A stretch of DNA of 64,000 bases from VFMC01 sp050248155 (GTDB lineage Bacteria > Actinomycetota > Acidimicrobiia > Acidimicrobiales > Ilumatobacteraceae), in NCBI GenBank assembly GCA_050248155.1, contig JBFWSW010000009.1:34771-98770 (forward strand), given 5' to 3'. Shown in pieces: positions 26,271-35,990 of the stretch. The notes below the pieces were generated by a model. It saw nothing but the letters and a program-made list of their open reading frames with translations. It had not been told where the DNA came from and did not search any database. Position numbers and translations under genes: made by a program. Numbering within the stretch: the first letter of the stretch is position 1; every line of letters starts with the position of its first letter.

Positions 26271-27265
26271 ACGGCGCCGCGGGTGAATCGGCCGCAGCCG
26301 TCACCCGGCTCATCGGTCTGCCGACGGAGGGTCGCGAGCGAAAGGTCTCGACCGACCACGCCAACCTCTCCATCGCGGTCGACGAGCGGTACCTCGTCAA
26401 GTGGTTCCGCGATCCCGTGGCGCACGATGCGTTCGAGGTGGTCGAGCACCTCGCTGCCGCAGGCTTCGAGCACATGCCCCGTTTCGTCGGCGTCGTCGAC
26501 GACGGGGGATGGGTCGTCGCTGCTGTGAGCGAGCTCGTCCCCGGCGCAACCGACGGCTGGCAGTGGTACGTCGGCGACGTGATCGCCTGGCTCGACGGTT
26601 CGCTCGGCCTCGACGATCTCACGCGCACGGCGGCGTGCATGGGCACCATCACCGCCGACCTCCACGTTGTGCTCGCCGGCGACACGGTCACACACGGCAC
26701 GCTGCAGTCGTCACGCGCCTGGGCGCGCGAGCGTCGTCGTCTCGCGATCGACCAGACGCCCGGCGAGGCGGGTGTGCGCCTGCGGGCGCGACTCGGGCAG
26801 ATCGACGAAGCGCTCTGTGCCCTCGACTCATCGGTGCCGGTGCCGGTGCCGGTGCCGGTGCAGCGCATCCACGGCGACCTGCACGCGGGTCAGTTCCTCC
26901 GAGCGGCCGACCGCCTGCTGCTGACCGACTTCGACGGCGATCCGCTCGAGCCCGGGCAGCGTCCCGTCCTGTCGCCGGTCGAGCGCGACGTCGCGGGGTT
27001 GCTGCAGTCGATCGACCACGTCGGACGCATCGCGGCGCGGCGCCGGGAAGGCACCGACGTCGCGCCGTTCGTCAGCACCGCCATCGCCGCCGCGCTCGAC
27101 GCCTACGAGCGGGCGCGCCCGCTCGATCACCGCCTGCTGTTCGCGCTGCGCGTGGCCCAGGAGCTCCACGAGTACGCCTACGCCGCGACGCGGCTGCCGA
27201 TCTGGGGCTACGTCCCCGATGCGGCGATGACGGCACTGTTCCCCGACGAGGATGACCTTCGATGA
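26267..27265 (+). CDS. Maltokinase/aminoglycoside-phosphotransferase-like kinase
   Basis: The 332-residue protein has a small N-terminal lobe, then the catalytic segment IHGDLHAGQFLRAADRLLL near residue 202 and the metal-binding DFDGDPLEPG near residue 222. This layout is seen in maltokinases (HGDLHxGQ, DFEGEP) and other APH-fold kinases, which phosphorylate sugars or small molecules with ATP. The GTG start lies within the carboxypeptidase stop and the stop overlaps the SIS gene ATG, so three genes are coupled. A short in-frame hexamer repeat (GTGCCG four times, 26834-26857) encodes a Val-Pro run just before the catalytic loop. The exact substrate is unknown. Confidence 0.87.
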   Translation: MNGAAGESAAAVTRLIGLPTEGRERKVSTDHANLSIAVDERYLVKWFRDPVAHDAFEVVEHLAAAGFEHMPRFVGVVDDGGWVVAAVSELVPGATDGWQWYVGDVIAWLDGSLGLDDLTRTAACMGTITADLHVVLAGDTVTHGTLQSSRAWARERRRLAIDQTPGEAGVRLRARLGQIDEALCALDSSVPVPVPVPVQRIHGDLHAGQFLRAADRLLLTDFDGDPLEPGQRPVLSPVERDVAGLLQSIDHVGRIAARRREGTDVAPFVSTAIAAALDAYERARPLDHRLLFALRVAQELHEYAYAATRLPIWGYVPDAAMTALFPDEDDLR

Positions 27266-28221
27266 GCGAGATGGACCCGGCGACCTTCCTGTCCGACCTC
27301 GAAGCCAAGCCCCGCGCGCTGCGCGAGGTCGCCGTCGCGATCGACGACGGTGCGATGCAATGGCCCATCGAGGGCCTGGCCCGGCGGGTGCTCCTCACCG
27401 GCATGGGTTCGTCGTGGTTCGCTGCACAATCGGCTGCGCTCCGGCTCCGCCGGGCCGGCATCGCTGCGGTCGCCGAGCTGTCGTCGACCGAGGCGTCGTG
27501 GCCGCCGTCGGACGACTTGCTCGTCGTCGGCATCTCGGCCAGCGGTGGGTCGGCCGAGACCCTGCAGTTCGTCGAGGCCTACCCCGGCCACGTGGCCCTG
27601 ACGAACACGCCCGGTTCGAGCATCACCGCTGCGGCCTCGGCCGTGGTGCCGATGCTGGCCCGGCCGGAGGTGAGCGGGGTGGCCTGCCGCTCGTTCCAGC
27701 ACACCATGCTGGCGTTGCTCGTCCTCGAGGAGCAGCTGACGGGCGCGGCGCTGTCGGTCGCCGCTCGGGCCCGAGCTGCTGCCGACGCGTCGGAGTGGTT
27801 GCTCGATCGTCGCAACGCCTGGCTGCCGGAGTTGAGCGAGCGTCTGGACGGACCGCATGGCGTGTGGTTCCTCGCCCCGGCCGAGCGGATCTCGTCGTCA
27901 CTGCAGTCGGCGCTGATGGTCCGTGAGGTCCCGCGCCGCCCCGCCGACGGGTGCGAGACGGGCGACTGGAGTCACGTCGACGTCTATCTCACCAAGACGC
28001 TCGACTACCGAGCGGTCGTGTACGCAGGTGGTCGTCACGACGCTGCCGCTGCGACCTGGATGCGCGAGCGAGAGACCACGGCGGTCGCGGTTGGAGCGCC
28101 GTTCGAGGCGGCGCAGCAGACGATCCGCTACCCGGGCGACGACGATCCGATCGTCGCTCTGCTGACCGAGACCCTCGTCGCCGAGCTGCTCGCCGCGACG
28201 TGGTGGTCACCACCCGTGTGA
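27262..28221 (+). CDS. SIS-domain sugar isomerase-like protein
   Basis: This 319-residue protein has two SIS domains like the isomerase half of GlmS: VLLTGMGSSWFAAQSAA near residue 43, VGISASGGSAETLQFV near residue 90, and a second domain from about residue 195. There is no glutaminase domain. Such proteins isomerise or bind phosphosugars. Coupling to an M14 peptidase and a sugar-kinase-like gene suggests a salvage route for aminosugars or wall fragments (inference). The ATG overlaps the previous stop as ATGA. Confidence 0.89.
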   Translation: MSEMDPATFLSDLEAKPRALREVAVAIDDGAMQWPIEGLARRVLLTGMGSSWFAAQSAALRLRRAGIAAVAELSSTEASWPPSDDLLVVGISASGGSAETLQFVEAYPGHVALTNTPGSSITAAASAVVPMLARPEVSGVACRSFQHTMLALLVLEEQLTGAALSVAARARAAADASEWLLDRRNAWLPELSERLDGPHGVWFLAPAERISSSLQSALMVREVPRRPADGCETGDWSHVDVYLTKTLDYRAVVYAGGRHDAAAATWMRERETTAVAVGAPFEAAQQTIRYPGDDDPIVALLTETLVAELLAATWWSPPV

Positions 28222-28258
28222 TGAGAGATGAGCGGCGAATCGCCACTCATCTCTCATC
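28220..28258. terminator. Bidirectional hairpin spanning two convergent stop codons
   Basis: Perfect 13-base arms (GATGAGAGATGAG and its complement) enclose an inner GGCG-AAT-CGCC stem. The hairpin contains the end of the SIS gene and the stop of the convergent amidohydrolase. Confidence 0.75.
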
Positions 28259-30008
28259 GCGGGGTGGGTTGGGGGCCGCGGACGAGACGGCCGGGGAGGG
28301 CGCCGGTGTGATCGCCGTCGGCGAAGGTCTCGACGCCTGCCTTGAACGTGTGGCGGTAGCCGCTGGCGGTCTGCATCAGACGACGGCCACCTGCCGGGAG
28401 GTCGCGGACGATGGTCGGCGGGTGCGCCGCAAGCGTGCCCATGTCGATCACGTTGATGTCGGCCAGATAGCCCGGTGCGAGGACCCCGCGGTCGCTCCAG
28501 CCGACGTGCTGCGCGGTGCGCTGGGTGATGTGGTGCACCATCAGCTCGATCGGCAAGGTGCCTCGGTCGCCGCGGTCGCGGCACCACAGGGCGAGCGCCG
28601 TCGTCGTCATGCTGCCGTCGCTGATGACGCCGCAGTGGGCTCCGGCATCGCTGAGACCCATGAGCGCGTTGGGTGTGAGCAGCATCTCGCGCACGTCGTC
28701 GAGGTTGCCGTGGGCGTAGTTGAACAGTGGCATGTACAGCAGCTGGTTGCCGTCGTGCTCGACGAGCAGGTCGAGCACGACCTCGACGGGATGGCGACCC
28801 GCTCGGGCGGCGATCGCTGCGATCGATGCCGACGCCGGGGGCTCGTAATCGACCGGATCGCCCATGGGGAACAGCTTGTGGAAGCCACCGATGATCTCGA
28901 GCAGGATGCCGTCGAGCTTCGACGTGTCGTGCTCGGCGACGATGCGAGCGCACCGCTCGGGGTCGCGCAACGCCAGGACCATCTCGGAGAGCGGCAGCCG
29001 CGCGATCTCCTGGAAGCTCGGACAGAGCACGAGGGGGTTCACCGATGCGGTCAGTCCCTCGAGGATCCCGATCGGTCGCGCAGCGACCTGTGTCTTCATC
29101 GGAAGTCCTGCCGCGACGCACCGATCCACCCACGCCGCGATCTCTCGCCAGCGGTCGGGCAGCGGCTCGGGCTGCTGCACCGTCATGCTGAGCGGCCGCC
29201 CCGTGGCTTCCACCAACGAACGCATCAGGTGGAGCTCGGCGGCCGTGTACTCCTGGTCCGGTGATTGGTACGCATCGCTGATCAGTTGGATGACGCCACG
29301 GCCGGTGTCGGCCATGGCTCCGGCGAGCGAGACGAGCTCGTCGAACGACGAGGTGCGCGTGCCGAGCGGTGCCCCGTCGCGAGTGCGATGGACATATGTG
29401 CGGCTGGTGGTGAAGCCGAGTGCTCCGGCCTCGATCCCGGCCCGTACCTCGGCCGCCATCTTCTCCAACTCGTCCGCGGTCGGCGCTTCGTCGAGGCTCG
29501 CCCCGCGCTCGCCCATCACATAGGTGCGCAGCGGTGCGTGCGCGACCTGCGTCGCGACGTCGATCGCCCACCTCCGCCGCCCGAGCGCGTCGAGATAATC
29601 GGGAAAGGTCTCCCAGTCCCAGGTCAGCCCCTCGGCGAGCGCCGAACCCGGTATGTCCTCGACCCCCTCGAGCAGCCCGATCAACCAGTCGTGCTGCTGG
29701 GGCGTCGGTCGCGCCGGCGCGAACCCGACACCGCAGTTGCCCATGACAACTGACGTGACACCGTGGATGCTGCTCGGGGCCAGGACGGGGTCCCACGTCG
29801 CCTGACCGTCGTAGTGCGTGTGGATGTCGACGAAGCCCGGGGTGACGGTGAAGCCGTCCGCGTCGATCTCGCGCGCACCACGGCCCTCCACTCGTGGCGC
29901 GACGTCGACGACGAGGCCGTCACGCACGGCCACGTCGGCGAGACGCGGAGCCGATCCGGAGCCGTCGACGACCGTGCCGTTGCGGATGACGAGGTCGTGG
30001 TCTGCCAT
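28254..30008 (-). CDS. N-acyl-D-amino-acid deacylase-family amidohydrolase
   Basis: The 584-residue metal-dependent hydrolase has the N-terminal IRNGTVVDGSG strand and metal-binding PGFVDIHTHYDGQATWDP near residue 60. NCGVGFAPARP lies near 92 and LMGLSDAGAHCGVISDG near 440, with the catalytic Asp. These are features of the amidohydrolase-3/D-aminoacylase group, which hydrolyse N-acyl-D-amino acids or related amides. Many members are promiscuous or unassigned. CAGAAT lies six bases before the ATG at 30008, a likely leaderless promoter. It is transcribed alone towards the SIS gene. Confidence 0.9.
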   Translation of the reverse strand: MADHDLVIRNGTVVDGSGSAPRLADVAVRDGLVVDVAPRVEGRGAREIDADGFTVTPGFVDIHTHYDGQATWDPVLAPSSIHGVTSVVMGNCGVGFAPARPTPQQHDWLIGLLEGVEDIPGSALAEGLTWDWETFPDYLDALGRRRWAIDVATQVAHAPLRTYVMGERGASLDEAPTADELEKMAAEVRAGIEAGALGFTTSRTYVHRTRDGAPLGTRTSSFDELVSLAGAMADTGRGVIQLISDAYQSPDQEYTAAELHLMRSLVEATGRPLSMTVQQPEPLPDRWREIAAWVDRCVAAGLPMKTQVAARPIGILEGLTASVNPLVLCPSFQEIARLPLSEMVLALRDPERCARIVAEHDTSKLDGILLEIIGGFHKLFPMGDPVDYEPPASASIAAIAARAGRHPVEVVLDLLVEHDGNQLLYMPLFNYAHGNLDDVREMLLTPNALMGLSDAGAHCGVISDGSMTTTALALWCRDRGDRGTLPIELMVHHITQRTAQHVGWSDRGVLAPGYLADINVIDMGTLAAHPPTIVRDLPAGGRRLMQTASGYRHTFKAGVETFADGDHTGALPGRLVRGPQPTPR

Positions 30009-30059
30009 CGGCCCATTCTGCTCCTCGGCATGGCTTGCGCCGATGTCGGAGCGTGCTGC

Positions 30060-30581
30060 TCAGCCGGTGATCTCGATCGACAGGATCGTGGTCGCGCCGG
30101 CCTCGGTGTCGATGTAGTACATGCGGTAGGTGCGAGTGGGATCGAACAACCGTGCCTGATCGGTGAACACGACGAAGCGCACGTCGCCGACGTCGAGGTA
30201 CACGCTGTTGGTCACCGATGGGTCCCACCGCGGTCGGCCCTCGACGCTGCGGACGAACGGTTGCTCGAATGCGGCAAGGCTCCGGCCGACGCGGCGCGCT
30301 GCGGCGACGACCAAGGCGACGGGCACGAGCGCCAGCGCGACGACGACAGCGACCATCACCGGTGTCACGTCGGTCGTCGCCCCGAGGAGCGCTGCCGCGA
30401 CCGCGGCGACGATGAGCACCACGAAGACCGCCACCATCACGCGGCGCCGTCGCCGTCCCGCCTTCGCTGCATCGGCCAGGACGGCCTCCTGATCGGGCGT
30501 GAGCAGACCCATCTGGTTCGCGGCGACGTCGGACGCGTCGAACCCCATCTCGCGCGCGAGGTCCGGGTCGATCACGGCCAT
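30060..30581 (-). CDS. Two-helix membrane protein of unknown function
   Basis: This 173-residue protein has a 45-residue cytoplasmic start ending in RRRRR, then two adjacent hydrophobic helices (VMVAVFVVLIVAAVAAALL and VMVAVVVALALVPVALVVA, about 48-90). A soluble C-terminal domain of about 80 residues follows. This resembles small membrane proteins seen across actinobacteria, but no family is named. Its ATG at 30581 lies four bases after the LLM oxidoreductase stop, so the two are cotranscribed. Confidence 0.8.
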   Translation of the reverse strand: MAVIDPDLAREMGFDASDVAANQMGLLTPDQEAVLADAAKAGRRRRRVMVAVFVVLIVAAVAAALLGATTDVTPVMVAVVVALALVPVALVVAAARRVGRSLAAFEQPFVRSVEGRPRWDPSVTNSVYLDVGDVRFVVFTDQARLFDPTRTYRMYYIDTEAGATTILSIEITG

Positions 30582-30585
30582 GGTG

Positions 30586-31521
30586 CTACCCCAGCAGCGG
30601 GGCGACCTCGTTGGCGATGAGGTCGAGGTGCTCGAGATCGGTGAGGTCGAGGACCTGCAGGTACATCCGCTCGGCGCCCGCCTCGGCCCAACGCCGGAGG
30701 GTGGCGGCGACCTCCTCGGGGGTTCCCGCGGCGCCGTTCTCGCGCAGCTCGCTCGGTTCGCGACCGAGCGCAGCCGCGCGGCGAGCGACCTCTGCCTCGT
30801 CACGGCCCGCGCACACGATGAGCGCCGCGGAGTACACCATCGGGCGTGTCCGGCCAACGGCCTCGCACGCGGCCTGCACGCGACGGCGTTGCGCGACGAA
30901 GTCCTCGAGTGGCGAGAACGCCAGGTTGAACTCGGCCGCATGGCGCGCGGCGAGCGCCGGCGTCCGAGTCGTCCCGTGCCCACCGACGATGATGGGCACG
31001 GGCTGTTGCACCGGCTTGGGCAGGCCGGGGGAACCACTGACCGAGTGGACCGTGCCCCGGTGATCGAAGGTCTGCCCGAGCGGTGTGTTCCACAGCCCGT
31101 CGACGATCGCGAGCTGGTCGGCGAGGCTGTCGAAGCGCTCCTTCGTCGAGGGGAAGTCGAACGAGTAGGCGCGGTGCTCGGCCTCGTACCAGCCGGCGCC
31201 GAGGCCGAGCTCGACCCGTCCGCCGCTCATCTGGTCGACCTGTGCGACGCTGATCGCGAGCAGGCCCGGGCTGCGGAACGTCACCGGCGACACCAGCGTG
31301 CCGAGACGGATGGTGGAGGTGTCGCGCGCCAGACCGGCGAGCGTGATCCACGCGTCGGTCGGTCCGGGCAACCCGCTCACGTCGCCCATCTTCAAGTAGT
31401 GGTCGCTGCGGAAGAACGCACCGAACCCGAGCTGCTCGGTCCGCCGGGCCACGTCGAGCAGCGTGTCGTAGGTGGCACCCTGCTGGGGTTCGGTGAAGAT
31501 GCGGAGGTCGCGGAGCTGCAT
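30586..31521 (-). CDS. LLM-class oxidoreductase, probably F420-dependent
   Basis: The 311-residue protein has the luciferase-like TIM-barrel pattern: RTEQLGFGAFFRSDHYLKM near residue 28, IRLGTLVSPVTFRSPGLLAI near 70, GGRVELGLGAGWYEAEHRA near 98 and PVPIIVGGHGTTRT near 175. Actinobacterial members usually take hydride from reduced F420; FMN use cannot be excluded. Substrate unknown. TACCGT lies seven bases before the ATG, suggesting leaderless translation. The small membrane protein follows in the same operon. Confidence 0.91.
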   Translation of the reverse strand: MQLRDLRIFTEPQQGATYDTLLDVARRTEQLGFGAFFRSDHYLKMGDVSGLPGPTDAWITLAGLARDTSTIRLGTLVSPVTFRSPGLLAISVAQVDQMSGGRVELGLGAGWYEAEHRAYSFDFPSTKERFDSLADQLAIVDGLWNTPLGQTFDHRGTVHSVSGSPGLPKPVQQPVPIIVGGHGTTRTPALAARHAAEFNLAFSPLEDFVAQRRRVQAACEAVGRTRPMVYSAALIVCAGRDEAEVARRAAALGREPSELRENGAAGTPEEVAATLRRWAEAGAERMYLQVLDLTDLEHLDLIANEVAPLLG

Positions 31522-31581
31522 GACCAGGACGGTATCGCCCGCAGGCCGCGCCCAAACCGCCCGGTCGGCGGCGGGCGCCCG

Positions 31582-32778
31582 TCACACCGCGAGCGGAACC
31601 GCGTGTGGCGCGGGCGGCAGGCGAACCTCGACGGGGTCTGCCGCGTGGCTCATGCGGATGCCCGTCGTCAGGGCGCCTGCGGTGAGGATCGCCGTGCAGA
31701 AGAAGAGCGCAGCCGGTCCGCCGGCCGCGTAGAGCGGGGCGGCCGCAGCGGCGACGAGCGCAGCGGCGATCGTGCCCACGGCCTCGCCCAGTCCCTGTGC
31801 GGTCGCGGCGCGTCGCCCTGGCACCGCCCAGCCCATCGCTGCCGCGCCCGCGGCGCCGATCAGCGTCTGCCCACCCGACTCGAACAAGCCGATCACGACG
31901 ACCACCATCGGGACGCGGACGAGGCCGTACGACACGATGACGGCGACGTTGGCGGCACCGCCCCGCCGAGCCGCCGCGAACGGACCCAGCCGGTCCACCT
32001 CGCGGCCGGCCCACGAGGCGAGGAACACGCTCGGCACCGCGAAGGCGACGAGCGCCAACCCGAGCACCCAGTCGGATGCACCGATGTCGGTGAGGAATCG
32101 GGGGAACAACGCGTCGTAGGCACCCATCGGGATGTAGAAGGCGGTGACCACGCACGCTGCGGCGAGCACCGAGCGGTGGCGGAGCAGTCCGAGGCCACCG
32201 AGGAACGTCGGGTGCGTGTGGACGGCAGTCGACTCGGGCGAGGCAGCGATGCGCGTGAACAACGCCGGCGATGCGACGACGAGGGTCAGCGCAGCTGCGA
32301 CGACCAGGGTCGGGACGACGCCGATCGACACCTTGCCGACGACCGCGAGCATCGGGCCGAGGGCCATGCCGGCGAGCTCGAGCGACTGCAGCCGACCGAT
32401 GTGACGACCGGGCGACTCGGGGAAGTGGCGCACGATCAACCCGATCGCCGCGGGCGTGAAGGCCCCGTAGGCGAGCCCCGCGCCCAGCCGGCCGGCGACG
32501 AACCAGGTGACGGAGTCGCCGAAGGCGTAGACGAGCGTCGACAGCGCCATCGTCACGATCGCGCCGTTGATCACCAAGCGCTCGCGCCCGCGGTCCGCGT
32601 GCGGAGCGATCGCGACCTGGGCGACGAGGGCGGCCACGAAGCCGGCGGTCGCGATCCATCCGAGCTGCGCGGTCGAGATGTGCGCCCGGTCCTGGAGGGC
32701 AGGCAAGAGCGGGAACACGACCATGAACGAGCCCGACAAGGCGAGTGCACCGGCGTTGAGCGTGCGTGTTGACCGCAT
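31582..32778 (-). CDS. MFS transporter (drug-efflux type)
   Basis: The 398-residue membrane protein has about twelve hydrophobic helices and the MFS loop region HADRGRERLVINGAIV near residue 62. It probably exports a small molecule by proton antiport. I chose ATG 32778 because TACACT on the minus strand (32786-32791) is seven bases upstream, giving a leaderless mRNA. The alternative ATG 32799 would place the start inside the operator. The gene is divergent from a TetR-family gene with a shared palindromic operator, the classic layout of an inducible exporter. Confidence 0.91.
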   Translation of the reverse strand: MRSTRTLNAGALALSGSFMVVFPLLPALQDRAHISTAQLGWIATAGFVAALVAQVAIAPHADRGRERLVINGAIVTMALSTLVYAFGDSVTWFVAGRLGAGLAYGAFTPAAIGLIVRHFPESPGRHIGRLQSLELAGMALGPMLAVVGKVSIGVVPTLVVAAALTLVVASPALFTRIAASPESTAVHTHPTFLGGLGLLRHRSVLAAACVVTAFYIPMGAYDALFPRFLTDIGASDWVLGLALVAFAVPSVFLASWAGREVDRLGPFAAARRGGAANVAVIVSYGLVRVPMVVVVIGLFESGGQTLIGAAGAAAMGWAVPGRRAATAQGLGEAVGTIAAALVAAAAAPLYAAGGPAALFFCTAILTAGALTTGIRMSHAADPVEVRLPPAPHAVPLAV

Positions 32779-32807
32779 GGCCAACAGTGTATTGGCCATC
32801 GGGCCAA
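32777..32807. promoter_or_regulatory. Palindromic operator for the MFS/TetR pair
   Basis: ATGGCCAA and TTGGCCAT (32777-32784 and 32792-32799) form an 8-base inverted repeat with a 7-base spacer that contains the exporter -10 TACACT. An overlapping second repeat TTGGCC-N4-GGCCAA extends to 32807. This is a strong candidate binding site for the adjacent TetR protein. Confidence 0.75.
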
Positions 32808-32843
32808 CAAGGCGACCAGGATACTGTGTGGCTCTTGCCACGC

Positions 32844-33443
32844 ATGCAGCCCGACCAGCGCCGTGCCGCGATCCTCGACGCGGCGGTCGCCGAGATCGCC
32901 GATCGAGGCTTCGCTCGCACCACGTCACGGCAGGTCGCGGCGCGAGCTGGGGTCACCCACGGGCTGCTGCACCACTACTTCCCCGACCACGACAGCCTGC
33001 TCGCGGCAGCGTTCGAGAAGGTGGCGACCGAGGAGATGGACGAGGTGCGCGAGGCGTTGGCGTCCGACCGGGATCCGCTCGCGCAGCTCCGCGAGCTCAC
33101 CGAGCCCTATGGGCCGGGCGGCGGCGAGGACGCCTATCGCTTCTGGCTCGAGGCCTGGTCCGAGGCGGCTCACTCGCCGACGCTGCGCGACACGTCCGAC
33201 CGGCTGTCACGCGCCTGGCACGACCTCGTCGTCGGCGTCATCGAGCGGGGGAACGCCTCCGGGATGTTCCACTGCGAGAACCCCACGGAAGTCGCGTGGA
33301 TGGTGGTGGCCTTGAGCGACGCCTACGCGCTGCACTCCCAGAGCGGATCCGCGCTCGAGCTCGAGCAGATGGCGCGAGTCACGCAGCGGCTCACCGAGCG
33401 TGAGCTGGGTCTCGAGCCCGGTACGCTCGCTCAGCGGACCTGA
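32844..33443 (+). CDS. TetR-family transcriptional regulator
   Basis: The 199-residue protein has an N-terminal TetR helix-turn-helix: RRAAILDAAVAEIADRGF, then TTSRQVAARAGVTHGLLHHYF (residues about 6-52). A helical ligand-binding domain follows. It most likely represses the divergent MFS gene until its ligand binds. ATG 32844 is preferred; GTG 32826 is in frame. A -10-like TACTGT lies at 32822-32827. It is the last gene before the heat-shock operon. Confidence 0.92.
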   Translation: MQPDQRRAAILDAAVAEIADRGFARTTSRQVAARAGVTHGLLHHYFPDHDSLLAAAFEKVATEEMDEVREALASDRDPLAQLRELTEPYGPGGGEDAYRFWLEAWSEAAHSPTLRDTSDRLSRAWHDLVVGVIERGNASGMFHCENPTEVAWMVVALSDAYALHSQSGSALELEQMARVTQRLTERELGLEPGTLAQRT

Positions 33444-33482
33444 AGGTTGCGTTGACTCGACTCAACTTTTCTGCACGCGAGG

Positions 33483-33530
33483 TTGATGGGAGCTGGTCCG
33501 GCGCGTAGCCTTGATGCAGGTCAACTCAGC
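33483..33530 (+). promoter_or_regulatory. dnaK operon promoter with HAIR-like HspR operator
   Basis: TTGATG (33483-33488) and TAGCCT (33506-33511) are 17 bases apart. CTTGATG-N7-ACTCAGC (33510-33530) matches the HAIR consensus CTTGAGT-N7-ACTCAAG at five of seven bases in each arm and starts on the last two bases of the -10. Binding of HspR there would block transcription until heat stress. A related repeat, GTTGA-N6-TCAAC, lies just upstream. Confidence 0.7.
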
Positions 33531-33576
33531 ACTTCCCCCCTGACCTCATCACAGCACCCTCAACTGGAGCACGAAC

Positions 33577-35424
<1,848 letters not shown>

Positions 35425-35432
35425 GCTGACCG

Positions 35433-35987
35433 ATGACCGACGTCCACGACAGCTCGGCCGACGACCGCGACTTCGAGAACGAGCGCGGCAGTGAGGTCGA
35501 CGACTTCACCGGCGAGTCACCGTTGCCCAACGGTGGCAACGGTGACGCGGTCGCCGTCGAGCACGACATCCAGACCCTGCTGTCGGAGCGCGACTCCTTC
35601 AAGGACATCGCGCTCCGACTGCAGGCCGACTTCGAGAACTACCGCAAGCGGGTTGCCACGCAGCACGCCGACGAGGTCGACCGCGCGACGGGCAAGTTCG
35701 CCGAAGCGCTGCTGCCGGTCCTCGACGCGTGCGAAGCCGCGTTCACGCACGGCGTCGAGGGGGTCGAGCCGATCTGGTCGGCCCTCATCGGCACGTTGCA
35801 GAAGCAGGGCCTCGAGGCGCTCGACCTCGCCGGCCAACCGTTCGACCCGGGCGTGGCCGAGGCCGTCCTGCACGAGCCGGCGGACGAGAGCGACGATGCC
35901 GGCCCGGTCGTCGCCGACGTGCTGCGCACGGGCTATCGCTGGAAGGGTCGGGTCCTGCGCCCGGCCATGGTGAAGGTGCGAGGCTGA
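35433..35987 (+). CDS. grpE: Nucleotide exchange factor GrpE
   Basis: The 184-residue protein has a disordered acidic N-terminus, then a long helix (DFENYRKRVATQHADEV) and the beta-rich C-terminal head (FDPGVAEAVLHEP, ending GYRWKGRVLRPAMVKV). GrpE releases ADP from DnaK. It starts eight bases after dnaK and ends three bases before dnaJ. Position and motifs agree. Confidence 0.98.
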   Translation: MTDVHDSSADDRDFENERGSEVDDFTGESPLPNGGNGDAVAVEHDIQTLLSERDSFKDIALRLQADFENYRKRVATQHADEVDRATGKFAEALLPVLDACEAAFTHGVEGVEPIWSALIGTLQKQGLEALDLAGQPFDPGVAEAVLHEPADESDDAGPVVADVLRTGYRWKGRVLRPAMVKVRG

Positions 35988-35990
35988 GCC

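Noticed and set aside
26834..26857. Four GTGCCG hexamers as a phase-variation tract
   Set aside because: The unit is six bases and in frame, so copy changes would only add or remove Val-Pro pairs.
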